Positions 19,238 to 28,051 of a stretch of DNA of 64,000 nucleotides are shown here, one piece after another. Source of the stretch: Hyphomicrobiaceae bacterium (GTDB lineage: Bacteria > Pseudomonadota > Alphaproteobacteria > Rhizobiales > Devosiaceae); assembly GCA_020638065.1 (NCBI GenBank), contig JACKJG010000004.1:62001-126000 (forward strand), written 5' to 3'. Each line of letters begins with the position of its first letter. Position 1 is the first letter of the stretch. Below the pieces are notes generated by a model that saw only the letters and a program-made list of their open reading frames with translations, had not been told where the DNA came from and did not search any database. The translations under genes were made by a program, and so were the position numbers.

Positions 19238-19268
19238 CAAACGCCGCCTGCGGGCGGCGTTTGCTTTT
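19238..19268 (+). terminator. intrinsic terminator after SH3b-I36 paralogue 2
   Basis: Perfect 11-bp stem (CAAACGCCGCC, 19238-19248; GGCGGCGTTTG, 19253-19263) with a TGCG loop, then CTTTT. Confidence 0.9.
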
Positions 19269-19400
19269 GGCCGTTTGGATCATCTGGGGCACCTCCGGGA
19301 TTGGTGAAGGACCATTTGCCTTTCCGGAAACGCAACATGAAAATGGCCTGGAGCCGAGGTTTTGATTTCATCGAAATCGGAAAGGCTCTAGAGAACAGGA

Positions 19401-20000
19401 ATGAACATCCGTCGCCGTCCGTTCGAAGTCCTCGCCGCCATCTCACTCGCGGTCCTGACCTGGATCGTAACCGCGTCGTCGGCACTGGCCATCCCGGCAA
19501 CAGCCAAATCTCCGGTCAACGTACGGACCGGCCCTTCGACCAGCTACAACCGCGTGGACACGCTCGACGAAGGCGAATTGGTCGACATCACCGAGTGCAA
19601 GGATGGCTGGTGTTTCATTGAGCATGACGGCCCCGATGGCTGGGTCAGCGGCAACTATCTCATCCAGGACCCGAACGCGGTGCTTCCCGACATTGAGGAA
19701 GATGGCGCGCCGACGCCAACAAGCGAGCCCCAGCCCAACGCCGATGTTCCACGCGTGTGCTTCTATGCCGGTACCGATTTCACCGGCAATCACGGCTGCA
19801 TATCGGCCGGCACCCAAGACGAACAGATGACAGGTTACTGGAACGACAAGATATCGTCGATCCAGGTCGAAAGCGGCGCCAGCATCACCGTTTGCCGGGA
19901 CTGGTTCTTCAAGGGCTTTTGCGAAACCTACGATGCCTCCGTTTCAAGTCTCAACGGCTTCCTGAACCATCAGATCTCGTCATACCGGACGCAATTCTGA
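19401..20000 (+). CDS. secreted SH3b + I36/crystallin-like protein, paralogue 3
   Basis: 199 residues. Signal peptide at 1-30 (... TWIVTASSALA). SH3b at about 33-92 (VNVRTGPSTSYNRVDTLDEGELVDITEC ... GPDGWVSGNYL), acidic linker, I36-like domain (VCFYAGTDFTGNHGCISAG ... YWNDKISSIQV ... FCETYDASVSSLNGFLNHQISSY). The ATG has an AGGA immediately upstream, closer than usual. Secreted; third gene of the array. Confidence 0.8.
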   Translation: MNIRRRPFEVLAAISLAVLTWIVTASSALAIPATAKSPVNVRTGPSTSYNRVDTLDEGELVDITECKDGWCFIEHDGPDGWVSGNYLIQDPNAVLPDIEEDGAPTPTSEPQPNADVPRVCFYAGTDFTGNHGCISAGTQDEQMTGYWNDKISSIQVESGASITVCRDWFFKGFCETYDASVSSLNGFLNHQISSYRTQF

Positions 20001-20139
20001 CCCCGGCCAGCTGGCATTCTGTGGATCATGGGCCACATTCGGGCGCCAACCGTGCCGGCGATGCTGCAGCGTGCGCATTTTGGTCTTTCAACCTTTGGCC
20101 CGAGCGGCTAGCTTGCTGCCGACGGCATGGGAGTTGAAT

Positions 20140-20724
20140 ATGCGTTTTCTGGGCAATCTTGCAGCACTGTTTCTTGTGGTCGGTTCGCTTTTCGCCGGAT
20201 CGTCGGCCTTTGCCGAAGGGCTTGGCTCCAGAGCGCATATCATCAGCGCAACCGATCTCTACAAGGGACCCGGCACCGGATATGCCGTGTCCGGAGCGGT
20301 AACTGCCGGGCAGGACGTGATCGTTACCCGCTGTTCGGGACTTTGGTGCCTGCTGGATGACGAGGGCGGCTGGATCGCAAAACAGAACGTTTCGTTCGGA
20401 CAGCATGCCGGCGGACTGCTTCAGGGCCCGCGCTTCATCGACGGCCGCGCTGCCGATGGCACGATCTGCTTTTACGACGGCGCCGGTTTTTCGGGTAACG
20501 GCTTCTGCCTCGATTCAGGTAACGTGTTGCCAGACCTGCTGCTCGTGGGCTGGGACAACAAGATTTCCTCGGTGTCAGTCGACCCCGGAACTTCCGTCAC
20601 GCTTTGCCGCGACCGCAACTTCGCGTCCTACTGCGTGCGCGTTGATCGGGACATGGCCAACTTGCCGCGCCTGATCGACAACTCGGCCAGTTCCATCCAG
20701 ATGTTGTCTCCGCGCCCGTTCTAG
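20140..20724 (+). CDS. secreted SH3b + I36/crystallin-like protein, paralogue 4 (diverged)
   Basis: 194 residues. Signal peptide at 1-25 (MRFLGNLAALFLVVGSLFAGSSAFA). The SH3b part (ISATDLYKGPGTGYAVSGAVTAGQDVIVTRCSGLWCLLDDEGGWIAKQNV) keeps the GPGTGY core; the C-terminal part (ICFYDGAGFSGNGFCLDSGNVLPDLLLVGWDNKISSVSV) keeps the crystallin-like pattern. ATG at 20140 has GGGAG six bases upstream and begins the signal peptide; the longer frame from 20071 is rejected. Last gene of the array. Confidence 0.78.
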   Translation: MRFLGNLAALFLVVGSLFAGSSAFAEGLGSRAHIISATDLYKGPGTGYAVSGAVTAGQDVIVTRCSGLWCLLDDEGGWIAKQNVSFGQHAGGLLQGPRFIDGRAADGTICFYDGAGFSGNGFCLDSGNVLPDLLLVGWDNKISSVSVDPGTSVTLCRDRNFASYCVRVDRDMANLPRLIDNSASSIQMLSPRPF

Positions 20725-20774
20725 GCCGCGGATCCCGGCCGGGAACCCTTGCGCTTGAACTCAATATGTTCGGG

Positions 20775-21197
20775 CTAATGCAGCGACCAGAAATCGCGCA
20801 TGGCCAGATAGGTGAAACTGGTCGACCAGCCGATCAGCACCAGTCCCACCAGCGCTTCGACCGCAGTTAGAAACCGCAACGCGCCCTCAGGAAACAGATC
20901 GCCGATCCCAAGCGTCGTGTAGGCCGAAGCGGACAGGTAGAAATAGTCGACAAAGCTGCCAGAAAACACGCCTTGAATGGTACCCATGCCGACGCTTGGC
21001 AAAACCACATAGGCGCCAGCAAAAATCAGTATTTCCGTCACATGGGCAAAGAGCACACCTGAAACCACAACCAGCAGGCGCTGGCGTGGCCGCCCCGTCA
21101 TGACTTCCATCCGGCTCGAAATGGCTCGCAACACCTCGTAATGCACGAAAACGCTGAGCCCAACGAGAACCATGGTCACCAGAAACGTTGCGAGCAT
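20775..21197 (-). CDS. two-helix K+ channel-like membrane protein (Ion_trans_2)
   Basis: 140 residues. Hydrophobic segments at about 1-20, 42-65 and 112-130 surround a pore loop FYLSASAYTTLGIGDLFP, where TLGIGD matches the K+-channel selectivity filter T-x-G-[YFI]-G-D. No cytoplasmic ligand-binding domain is present. Start 21197 (GGGG upstream) is used; the long upstream extension to 21464 would overlap the divergent hemerythrin gene and is not hydrophobic. Function as an ion channel is inferred from the filter. Confidence 0.8.
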   Translation of the reverse strand: MLATFLVTMVLVGLSVFVHYEVLRAISSRMEVMTGRPRQRLLVVVSGVLFAHVTEILIFAGAYVVLPSVGMGTIQGVFSGSFVDYFYLSASAYTTLGIGDLFPEGALRFLTAVEALVGLVLIGWSTSFTYLAMRDFWSLH

Positions 21198-21339
21198 TTG
21201 TGTTGTCCCCCTGAAGGTGCAATCTGCGCACCCATGCTGGGCCGAAGCCGGCACAAACTGCCAACGCGCGTTTGCCACTTGCGCTTGACCCGTTCCTTCG
21301 ACAGATTGCCACCGAACAAAGAACAAATAGCAAAGACCG

Positions 21340-21915
21340 ATGCCGAATGATCCGCTCGCCGGCCTGACCTTGCCCGACGATTCGACCCGGCCGGTCGCTC
21401 CACAATTGGAAAATGTGACGCCGACCCAGCGCATGGCGGGTCGCAACCTGCGTCTCTTCCACAATCATCACCGCCAGAGCATGCAGGCCATCAGATCATT
21501 GATGGAACAGATAAGGGCCGGCGAAGCCGATGCCGTTGCCCTGCAGGCCGCAACCGCGCCCCTTGGCGAACTCAGCGAAAACTACCGCCGTTTCGGAGCA
21601 CTGTGCGGACAGCATTGCCACATGATCCATGGCCATCATTCGATTGAAGACGCCTACGTTTTCGCGGCGCTCAGCGACAAGGCCAAGGCGTTTGCCACAG
21701 TCGTCGATCGGCTGAAGCAGGAGCACGAAGTCGTGCACGAATTGCTTTTGCGGCTGCTCGAATCGTTGAACGCGCTCTACCACGATGCCAATCGCGAGAC
21801 CTTTGCGGCCGCGCAGAAGCTCTATGATGCGCTCGAACGCCTGCTCCTGTCGCATTTTACATACGAAGAAGACTCGATCGGCGACGCGCTGGGCGTCTAC
21901 GACATCGGCGTCTGA
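21340..21915 (+). CDS. hemerythrin HHE-domain protein
   Basis: 191 residues. Four-helix hemerythrin-like protein that would bind a di-iron centre: candidate ligands are in RLFHNHHRQSM, MIHGHHSIEDAYVF, LKQEHEVVHELL and LLLSHFTYEEDSIGD, matching the H...HxxxE...HxxxH...HxxxE/D arrangement. Possible roles are O2, NO or iron-stress sensing. Divergent from the channel-like gene; no strong ribosome site before the ATG. Confidence 0.82.
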   Translation: MPNDPLAGLTLPDDSTRPVAPQLENVTPTQRMAGRNLRLFHNHHRQSMQAIRSLMEQIRAGEADAVALQAATAPLGELSENYRRFGALCGQHCHMIHGHHSIEDAYVFAALSDKAKAFATVVDRLKQEHEVVHELLLRLLESLNALYHDANRETFAAAQKLYDALERLLLSHFTYEEDSIGDALGVYDIGV

Positions 21916-21955
21916 GGGTCACTAGCCGGCCCAATTCAGCAAAACGTGACCGCGA

Positions 21956-21984
21956 TTGACACACCCGTTTCATCGTCATATTAC
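21956..21984 (+). promoter_or_regulatory. sigma-70-type promoter before the GST gene
   Basis: TTGACA (21956-21961), 17-base spacer, TATTAC (21979-21984), about 50 bases before the GST start. Confidence 0.65.
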
Positions 21985-22033
21985 GATGGACAAATTGCAA
22001 TCCTGTCAATCTGCGATCCTCTGAAAGCGTCCC

Positions 22034-22741
22034 ATGTCTTCACTCGACCAGTTTCCCATCAACCGGGTCTGGCCCGCCCAGAATCCCGGCATCATCCAGC
22101 TCTATTCGATCCCCACACCCAACGGCGTCAAAGTGTCCATCGCGCTTGAAGAGATGGGGCTGGATTACGAGCCGCATTTCATTCCCTTTGGTGAAAACGG
22201 AACCGGGTCCGAGGCCTTCGCCACGCTCAATCCCAATGGCAAGATCCCTGCCATCATCGATCCGAACGGCCCCGGCGGCAAACCCATCGGCCTGTTCGAA
22301 TCCGGCGCCATTCTTGTCTATCTCGCTGAAAAGACCGGCAAGCTGATCCCCACCGACCCGCACGACCGCTACGAATGCCTGCAATGGGTCTTTTTCCAGA
22401 TGGGCGGCATCGGCCCGATGTTCGGCCAGTTCGGCTATTTCTACAAATTTGCCGGCAAGGAAATCGAGGACAAGCGCCCGCTCGAACGCTACATGAACGA
22501 AACCAAGCGCCTGCTTGGAGTGCTCGAGCAACGCCTCGATGGCCGCGCCTACATTCTGGGCGATGACTACACCATCGCCGACATCGCAATCGTCGGCTGG
22601 GTTAGGGGCCTTGCGACCGGATATGGCGCTGAAGAAGTGCTCGACCTGCAAAGCTACGCCAACGTCGTGCGCTGGCGCGATTCCATCCTGCAGCGTCCGG
22701 CGGCTGAGCGCGGCCTTTCCGTCCCGAAACGTCCAGAATAG
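22034..22741 (+). CDS. glutathione S-transferase, YghU/YfcG (Nu-class)-like
   Basis: 235 residues. Thioredoxin-like N-domain with IQLYSIPTPNGVKVSIALEEM (T-P-N active motif of disulfide-reducing Nu-class GSTs), cis-Pro in NPNGKIPAII and FESGAILVYLAEKTG for glutathione binding; alpha-helical C-domain with the DYTIADIAIVGW N-capping box. Cytoplasmic; likely glutathione-dependent disulfide reductase or detoxification. A good promoter lies directly upstream. Confidence 0.92.
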   Translation: MSSLDQFPINRVWPAQNPGIIQLYSIPTPNGVKVSIALEEMGLDYEPHFIPFGENGTGSEAFATLNPNGKIPAIIDPNGPGGKPIGLFESGAILVYLAEKTGKLIPTDPHDRYECLQWVFFQMGGIGPMFGQFGYFYKFAGKEIEDKRPLERYMNETKRLLGVLEQRLDGRAYILGDDYTIADIAIVGWVRGLATGYGAEEVLDLQSYANVVRWRDSILQRPAAERGLSVPKRPE

Positions 22742-22885
22742 GCAGGAGTCCCGGGAAGGTCCCCCGGCCGCGCCAATTTTGCTCGTTCCTGACGCCCGCG
22801 CCGCATTGACCTTTGCCGGGCTGCTGACGCACCATTCGCGCGACTCGGCCGGATGAGATTCGGCGCGCAATGGAGGGTGTGAACC

Positions 22886-23335
22886 ATGTCCCGGCGATCG
22901 GCGCAGCAGCGCTTTTTTGTTGCGATTGTCGCCTTCGTGATCGGCGCCGGCGTCGGTGTCGGCGCCTATTGGTTTGGCCAGAAGAACGTGCCGTCACCGG
23001 GCACGCCCGCAGGCGATTCTCCCATGGTCTCGCCGACAATTGAGAGCGTCATTGCCAATAGCGATCACGGCGACGACCAGATCGAAACGGTGATCGCCGG
23101 CCTGCGCCTGCTCGAAGCCAATTGTTCGGCCTGCCACGCCATCGGTCCGAACGGCGACTCGCCACACCCGCTGGCCCCGCCCTTCCGGACGTTGCACACC
23201 CGCTATGATGTGAACCTCCTGTCCGAGGCTCTGGTCGAAGGGCTTGTCGCCCATCCCGACATGCCGCAGTTCCAGTTCACCACCGACGATGCCAATGCGG
23301 TTCTGGCCTATCTGAACTGGCTGCAGACCGACTGA
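22886..23335 (+). CDS. membrane-anchored c-type cytochrome
   Basis: 149 residues. One N-terminal transmembrane helix (FFVAIVAFVIGAGVGVGAYWFG) anchors a periplasmic haem domain with NCSACHAIG (CxxCH) and a likely Met ligand in HPDMPQFQF. Resembles short class I cytochrome c electron carriers. GGAGGG precedes the ATG. Electron-transfer partner not evident. Confidence 0.87.
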   Translation: MSRRSAQQRFFVAIVAFVIGAGVGVGAYWFGQKNVPSPGTPAGDSPMVSPTIESVIANSDHGDDQIETVIAGLRLLEANCSACHAIGPNGDSPHPLAPPFRTLHTRYDVNLLSEALVEGLVAHPDMPQFQFTTDDANAVLAYLNWLQTD

Positions 23336-23345
23336 TCCGGCAGAC

Positions 23346-23720
23346 TCACAAAACCCCGCGCCACCAGGCGAACCCGAGCGACACAAGCGCCAGCACGGTA
23401 TAAACGAGAGCGGCCACGCCCCATCCGCATCCCCAAAGTGCCAACGCACCGGCACCGAACGCCACGAGTTTGAAGACCAGCAAGCGGACGCCGCGCAACC
23501 GATAGCCCGATTTCGGCGCGGCAAAAACGCCCCAGACCAGGCCGGCCAAAACGATTGACGCACCCGCCGCGACCCAGCCGGTTACTCCACCGACCTGCAG
23601 ATAGGACCATGCGGCCACCGCAATGAGCAGACCCAGCTCGAGCGCCAGCGCCAGCACGTGATAGACGACCACATCGGGCGTCCAATCGTCCTGAAAATGT
23701 CGCGAAGGATCTGTCATCAT
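23346..23720 (-). CDS. YrdB-like (DUF2568) membrane protein
   Basis: 124 residues with about four transmembrane helices. LALALELGLLIAVAAWSYLQVGG and AGLVWGVFAAPKSGYRL match the DUF2568/YrdB pattern. Its ATG overlaps the stop of selO (ATGA), so the two are translationally coupled. Function unknown. Confidence 0.7.
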   Translation of the reverse strand: MMTDPSRHFQDDWTPDVVVYHVLALALELGLLIAVAAWSYLQVGGVTGWVAAGASIVLAGLVWGVFAAPKSGYRLRGVRLLVFKLVAFGAGALALWGCGWGVAALVYTVLALVSLGFAWWRGVL

Positions 23721-25228
23721 GTCCCGCAGAATGTCCGTTCGACCATCTGATCAGGCTCGGGCGGTAACGTAAAGGCCTCCCGCCCCGCCTGCTCGTCAAA
23801 GGGCCGCGACAAAACCTGCATCAGGGCCTCGAACGGCCCGAATTCGCCCCTATAGGCCGCCTCGATCATCTCCTGCACCAGATGGTTGCGCGGGATATAG
23901 AGCGGATTGACAGCCAGCATCCGCGCCCGCACCTCCGCCGGGTCCGCCCCTTCAACCGCAAGCCGCGACCGCCAGTTGACCAGCCAGTCCGCCAGACCCG
24001 CATCGCCATCAAAGAGTGCATCCAGTCGCGCGGAACCCGCTTCGACAGCATCAGCGAGATAGCGCCATGACAGGGTGAAATCGGCTCGCGCCCTGGCCAT
24101 CAGCGACAGGTAGCCCGCTATCAGTTCTGCGTCGCCGTCCCGCGCCTCGGTCAGTCCCAGCTTGGCCCGGTAGCGCCCGAGATAGGCCGCCCCGAACCAG
24201 TCCGAGAAATCATTGACCACCGCCTGCGCCAGCGTCACCGCCTTGTCGGGATCAGAATCAATCACCGGCAACAGCGCCTCGGCGAGCTTCACAAGGTTCC
24301 AGTGCGCAATCGATGGCTGATTGCCGAACGCGTAGCGCCCCTGCTGGTCGATGGAGGAATAAACCTGCGCGGGACTGAAAAAATCCATGAAGGCGCACGG
24401 GCCATAATCGATTGTCTCCCCGGCAATCGAGCAATTGTCGGTGTTCATCACCCCGTGAATGAAACCGATCGAATGCCAGTGCGCCACAAGCTCAGCCTGC
24501 CCCCGCCCCACCTGCTCCAGCAGCGCCAGCGCCGGCACCTCTGCCGATGCGACATCTGGATAGTGCCGCTGCAAAACGTAATCGGTGAGCAGGCCGAGCG
24601 CCTCAAAATCCTGCCGCGCCGCAAAATACTGAAACGTGCCGACCCGCACATGGCTTTGCGCCACCCTGAGCAGCCGCGCGCCCGGTTCCATCCCGTCCCG
24701 GAAAACCGCCGTGCCGGTTTTGATCGCCGCCAGCGCCCGCGTCGTCGGCACACCCAGCGCCGCCATCGCCTCGGAGACCACATATTCGCGCAACACCGGG
24801 CCGAGCACCGCATTGCCATCCCCGCCCCGCGAGAACGGCGTCCGCCCGGCACCCTTGAGATGCAGATCATGCCGCACCCCGTCCGGTGCCAGAACTTCTC
24901 CCAGAAGCATCGCCCGCCCGTCCCCGAGCTGCGGCACGAAATTGCCGAACTGATGTCCGGCATAGGCCATGGCAATCGGCGCAGCATCGGCCGCGATGGC
25001 TTGCCCGGCCATCATCCGGAACCCCTCATCACCCCGAAGCCATCCAGGAGCGATCCCCAGTTCGCCCGCTAGTCCCTCATTGACCGCAACGACCTCGGCC
25101 CTTTCCGCCAAACCCGGCGCCACCGGCGCAAAAAACCGCTCGGGCAATTGCGCATAGGTGCTGGTGAGGGCGGGCACCCCTGTCCCCGCCTCCGGCCGAT
25201 CTTCGTTTCTGCTGGCAAATGAACTCAT
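23717..25228 (-). CDS. selO: protein adenylyltransferase SelO (YdiU/UPF0061)
   Basis: 503 residues. Pseudokinase-fold enzyme that transfers AMP to Ser/Thr/Tyr of proteins, linked to redox stress. Conserved segments: AYAGHQFGNFVPQLGDGRAMLLGE, the nucleotide-binding LKGAGRTPFSRGGDGNAVL with its Lys, and HGVMNTDNCSIAGETIDYGPCAFMD holding the catalytic Asp and metal ligands. The C-terminal Cys of many homologues is present in TFCGT. The downstream YrdB-like gene overlaps by four bases. Confidence 0.93.
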   Translation of the reverse strand: MSSFASRNEDRPEAGTGVPALTSTYAQLPERFFAPVAPGLAERAEVVAVNEGLAGELGIAPGWLRGDEGFRMMAGQAIAADAAPIAMAYAGHQFGNFVPQLGDGRAMLLGEVLAPDGVRHDLHLKGAGRTPFSRGGDGNAVLGPVLREYVVSEAMAALGVPTTRALAAIKTGTAVFRDGMEPGARLLRVAQSHVRVGTFQYFAARQDFEALGLLTDYVLQRHYPDVASAEVPALALLEQVGRGQAELVAHWHSIGFIHGVMNTDNCSIAGETIDYGPCAFMDFFSPAQVYSSIDQQGRYAFGNQPSIAHWNLVKLAEALLPVIDSDPDKAVTLAQAVVNDFSDWFGAAYLGRYRAKLGLTEARDGDAELIAGYLSLMARARADFTLSWRYLADAVEAGSARLDALFDGDAGLADWLVNWRSRLAVEGADPAEVRARMLAVNPLYIPRNHLVQEMIEAAYRGEFGPFEALMQVLSRPFDEQAGREAFTLPPEPDQMVERTFCGT

Positions 25229-25354
25229 GGTGAGAAGATAGGCGCTAACCGGACAAATTGCACCCGGCTTTCAGTGAACCCCTGCTGACAAATTCTGTCC
25301 GCATGCCTATGTTAGGGATCGACTCTCTGAAATCTCTGGCTGCGGAGCGGCGCA

Positions 25355-28051
25355 ATGGCATCCGGCAAAACCCAAAAGGGTTCTGACGATTTTTCGATCG
25401 ACGATTTCCTCAGCGAAATCGAGAAGGCGGAGGACATTGCCGCCTCCAGACCGCTGCCGCAGGAGCGCCTGCGCAACAAGCGCCGGCTGGATCGGGAAGC
25501 TCACAGTCAAATTGAAAGTGAGGCGCCCATTGGCGGGGGTGCCGGGGTAGGCCACAAAGTGGCCGACGGCGGCGCGAAAAAAACGCCGCCTCTCACGGCG
25601 GCGGAAAAGCGGCGCACGACCAAGACTTCCAATCCCGACACCGTGACCGGCATGTCGACCCGCGCGCCGAAATCGAAGGCCAACTCGGTGGAACGGCCGA
25701 CCAACCTTCCGGGTTTCGAAGAGCCGCCCCAGGCCGGGTTCGGCCATATCTCGGCACGCCAGATCTCGCGCGAAGCCGCCAAGAATCCTGAAGTTCTCGC
25801 CAAGCTCAATGAAGCGATGGCGGACGCGAAGAAGTCCATCACCCAATCACCCCACCCTGCCCCGCCCTTTGGCGAGGGTGCCGGGAAAGCGGGCGCAGCC
25901 CGCGACGGCGGCATCAAAGAGAGCGGCGTCACCGCCACCGTCCAGGCCCTGCAATCGCTCATCGAACATGGCCGCGAGGAAGTCGAAGGCTCGGCCCCCT
26001 GGGTGCCGCATCGTCCCGAGCGCCCGGAGAAATCGGAAGGCGGCCACCACTTCCGCCTCGCCTCGGATTTCGAGCCGCGCGGCGATCAGCCCACGGCAAT
26101 CGCCGAACTGGTCGAGGGCATCAACCAGGGCGAAAGCGATCAGGTGCTGCTCGGCGTCACCGGCTCGGGCAAGACCTTCACCATGGCCGAGGTCATCGCC
26201 CGCACCAACAGCCCGGCGTTGATCCTGGCGCCCAACAAGACCCTCGCCGCCCAGCTCTACGGCGAGTTCAAGAACTTCTTCCCCGACAATTCGGTCGAAT
26301 ATTTCGTCTCCTACTATGATTACTACCAGCCCGAGGCCTATGTGCCGCGCACCGACACCTATATCGAGAAGGAATCGACCATAAACGAGCAGATCGACCG
26401 GATGCGCCACGCCGCCACCCGCGCCGTGCTCGAACGCGACGACGTGATCATCGTCGCCTCGGTCTCCTGCATCTACGGTATCGGCTCGGTCGAAACCTAC
26501 ACGGCGATGATGTTCGACATCGCCACCGGCAAGAAGCTCGACCAGCGCCAATTGCTCGCCGATCTCGTTGCCCTGCAATATAAGCGCGCCGATGCCGGCT
26601 TTGCCCGTGGCGCTTTCCGCGTGCGCGGCGACACGGTCGAAATCTTCCCCGCCCACTATGATAATGTCGCCTGGCGCGTGACCCTTTTCGGCGACGAGGT
26701 GGAATCGATCGCCGAGTTCGATCCCTTGACCGGCAAGAAGATCCAGAACCTCAAACAGGTCCGCGTCTACGCCAATTCCCACTATGTGACCCCGCGCCCC
26801 ACCCTGCTGCAGGCGATGAAGTCCATCAAGGAAGAGCTCAAGCACCGGCTCGAAGAGCTCAACGCCGCCGGCCGCTATCTCGAGGCCCAGCGCCTCGAAC
26901 AGCGCACCACGTTCGACCTCGAGATGATGGAGGCGACCGGCTCCTGCGCCGGCATCGAGAACTATTCGCGCTATCTGACCGGCCGCAATCCCGGCGAGCC
27001 GCCCCCGACCCTCTTCGAATATCTGCCCGACAATGCCCTCGTCTTCGTCGACGAAAGCCACGTCACCATCGGCCAGTTGGGCGCCATGTATCGCGGCGAC
27101 TTCCGGCGAAAGGCGACCCTGGCCGAATACGGCTTCCGCCTCCCCTCCTGCATGGACAACAGGCCCCTCAGGTTCGAGGAATGGAACGCCATGCGCCCGC
27201 AATCGGTCTATGTCTCGGCCACCCCGGGCAGCTGGGAAATGGACCAGACCGGCGGCGTTTTCGCCGAACAGGTCATCCGCCCGACCGGGCTCACCGACCC
27301 CAATATCGAAATCCGTCCCGCCAAGACCCAGGTCGACGATGTCATCGACGAGGTGCGCCAGACGGCCAAGCGCGGCTATCGCACCCTCATCACCACGCTG
27401 ACCAAGAAGATGGCCGAAGACCTGACCGAATATATGCACGAACAGGGCATTCGCGTCCGCTATATGCATTCCGATGTCGACACGGTCGAGCGCATCGAGA
27501 TCATCCGCGATCTCAGGCTCGGCGCCTTCGACGTGCTCATCGGCATCAACCTTTTGAGGGAAGGCCTCGACATTCCCGAATGCGCCCTCGTCGCCATACT
27601 CGACGCCGACAAGGAAGGCTTCCTGCGTTCGGAGACGAGCCTCATCCAGACCATTGGTAGAGCGGCGCGCAACGCCGACGGCAAGGTCATCCTTTACGCT
27701 GACAACATGACCGGCTCGATGGAGCGGGCCCTGGCCGAAACCGAACGCCGCCGCGAAAAGCAGCTCGCCTATAACGAGGAGCACGGCATCACGCCGGAAT
27801 CGGTCAAGTCGCACATCAAGGACATTGTCGACTCGGTCTACGAGCGCGACCGCGTCACCGTCTCGACCGGCAAGGATTCATCGGTCACCGCCCATGTCGG
27901 CGACAACCTCGCCGCCACCATCAAGGGCCTCGAAAAGGACATGCGCGACGCCGCCACGAACCTGGAATTCGAGAAAGCGGCACGGCTGAGGGATGAAATC
28001 AAGCGGCTCAGGGAAGCCGAGCTTGACGTCCTCGACGGCGAGATCAATTGA
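25355..28051 (+). CDS. uvrB: excinuclease ABC subunit B (UvrB) with long N-terminal extension
   Basis: 898 residues; typical UvrB is about 670. Helicase-like damage-verification subunit of nucleotide excision repair. The core starts near residue 232 (FRLASDFEPRGDQPTAI); Walker A GVTGSGKT at 267-274, the beta-hairpin DYYQPEAYVPRTDTYIEKE, VFVDESHVTIGQL, and a C-terminal UVR domain (LEFEKAARLRDEIKRLREAEL). Residues 1-230 form a polar extension; short extensions are common in Hyphomicrobiales, but here two copies of a 17-residue Gly-rich unit (residues 60-76 and 173-189) interrupt it. The uvrC gene is 11 kb downstream. Confidence 0.95.
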   Translation: MASGKTQKGSDDFSIDDFLSEIEKAEDIAASRPLPQERLRNKRRLDREAHSQIESEAPIGGGAGVGHKVADGGAKKTPPLTAAEKRRTTKTSNPDTVTGMSTRAPKSKANSVERPTNLPGFEEPPQAGFGHISARQISREAAKNPEVLAKLNEAMADAKKSITQSPHPAPPFGEGAGKAGAARDGGIKESGVTATVQALQSLIEHGREEVEGSAPWVPHRPERPEKSEGGHHFRLASDFEPRGDQPTAIAELVEGINQGESDQVLLGVTGSGKTFTMAEVIARTNSPALILAPNKTLAAQLYGEFKNFFPDNSVEYFVSYYDYYQPEAYVPRTDTYIEKESTINEQIDRMRHAATRAVLERDDVIIVASVSCIYGIGSVETYTAMMFDIATGKKLDQRQLLADLVALQYKRADAGFARGAFRVRGDTVEIFPAHYDNVAWRVTLFGDEVESIAEFDPLTGKKIQNLKQVRVYANSHYVTPRPTLLQAMKSIKEELKHRLEELNAAGRYLEAQRLEQRTTFDLEMMEATGSCAGIENYSRYLTGRNPGEPPPTLFEYLPDNALVFVDESHVTIGQLGAMYRGDFRRKATLAEYGFRLPSCMDNRPLRFEEWNAMRPQSVYVSATPGSWEMDQTGGVFAEQVIRPTGLTDPNIEIRPAKTQVDDVIDEVRQTAKRGYRTLITTLTKKMAEDLTEYMHEQGIRVRYMHSDVDTVERIEIIRDLRLGAFDVLIGINLLREGLDIPECALVAILDADKEGFLRSETSLIQTIGRAARNADGKVILYADNMTGSMERALAETERRREKQLAYNEEHGITPESVKSHIKDIVDSVYERDRVTVSTGKDSSVTAHVGDNLAATIKGLEKDMRDAATNLEFEKAARLRDEIKRLREAELDVLDGEIN
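25532..25582 (+). repeat. in-frame 51-bp peptide-coding repeat, copy 1 (in uvrB)
   Basis: Starts with GGCGGGGGTGCCGGGG; GACGGCGGC follows 33 bases after the start. Encodes GGGAGVGHKVADGGAKK. Same frame and spacing as the other three copies. Confidence 0.7.
25871..25921 (+). repeat. in-frame 51-bp peptide-coding repeat, copy 2 (in uvrB)
   Basis: Starts with GGCGAGGGTGCCGGGA; GACGGCGGCATCAAA begins 33 bases later. Encodes GEGAGKAGAARDGGIKE. Confidence 0.7.

Noticed and set aside
18116..19240. 374-codon minus-strand frame over SH3b-I36 paralogue 2
   Set aside because: Cys/Arg/Gly-rich shadow of a gene with a clear signal peptide and two domains.
21315..21327. LexA (SOS) box GAAC-N-GAAC before the hemerythrin gene
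   Set aside because: Spacing is three bases, not the seven of the alphaproteobacterial LexA site; none was seen before uvrB or uvrC either.
22990..23020. PGTPAG-coding segment in the cytochrome c gene resembling the reverse complement of the in-frame repeat
   Set aside because: Only about a dozen bases are similar and the second conserved block is missing; probably an ordinary Pro-rich linker.
25847..27814. 655-codon open frame antisense to uvrB
   Set aside because: It mirrors the high-GC codon pattern of uvrB, has no family motifs or start site, and the opposite strand is unmistakably UvrB.
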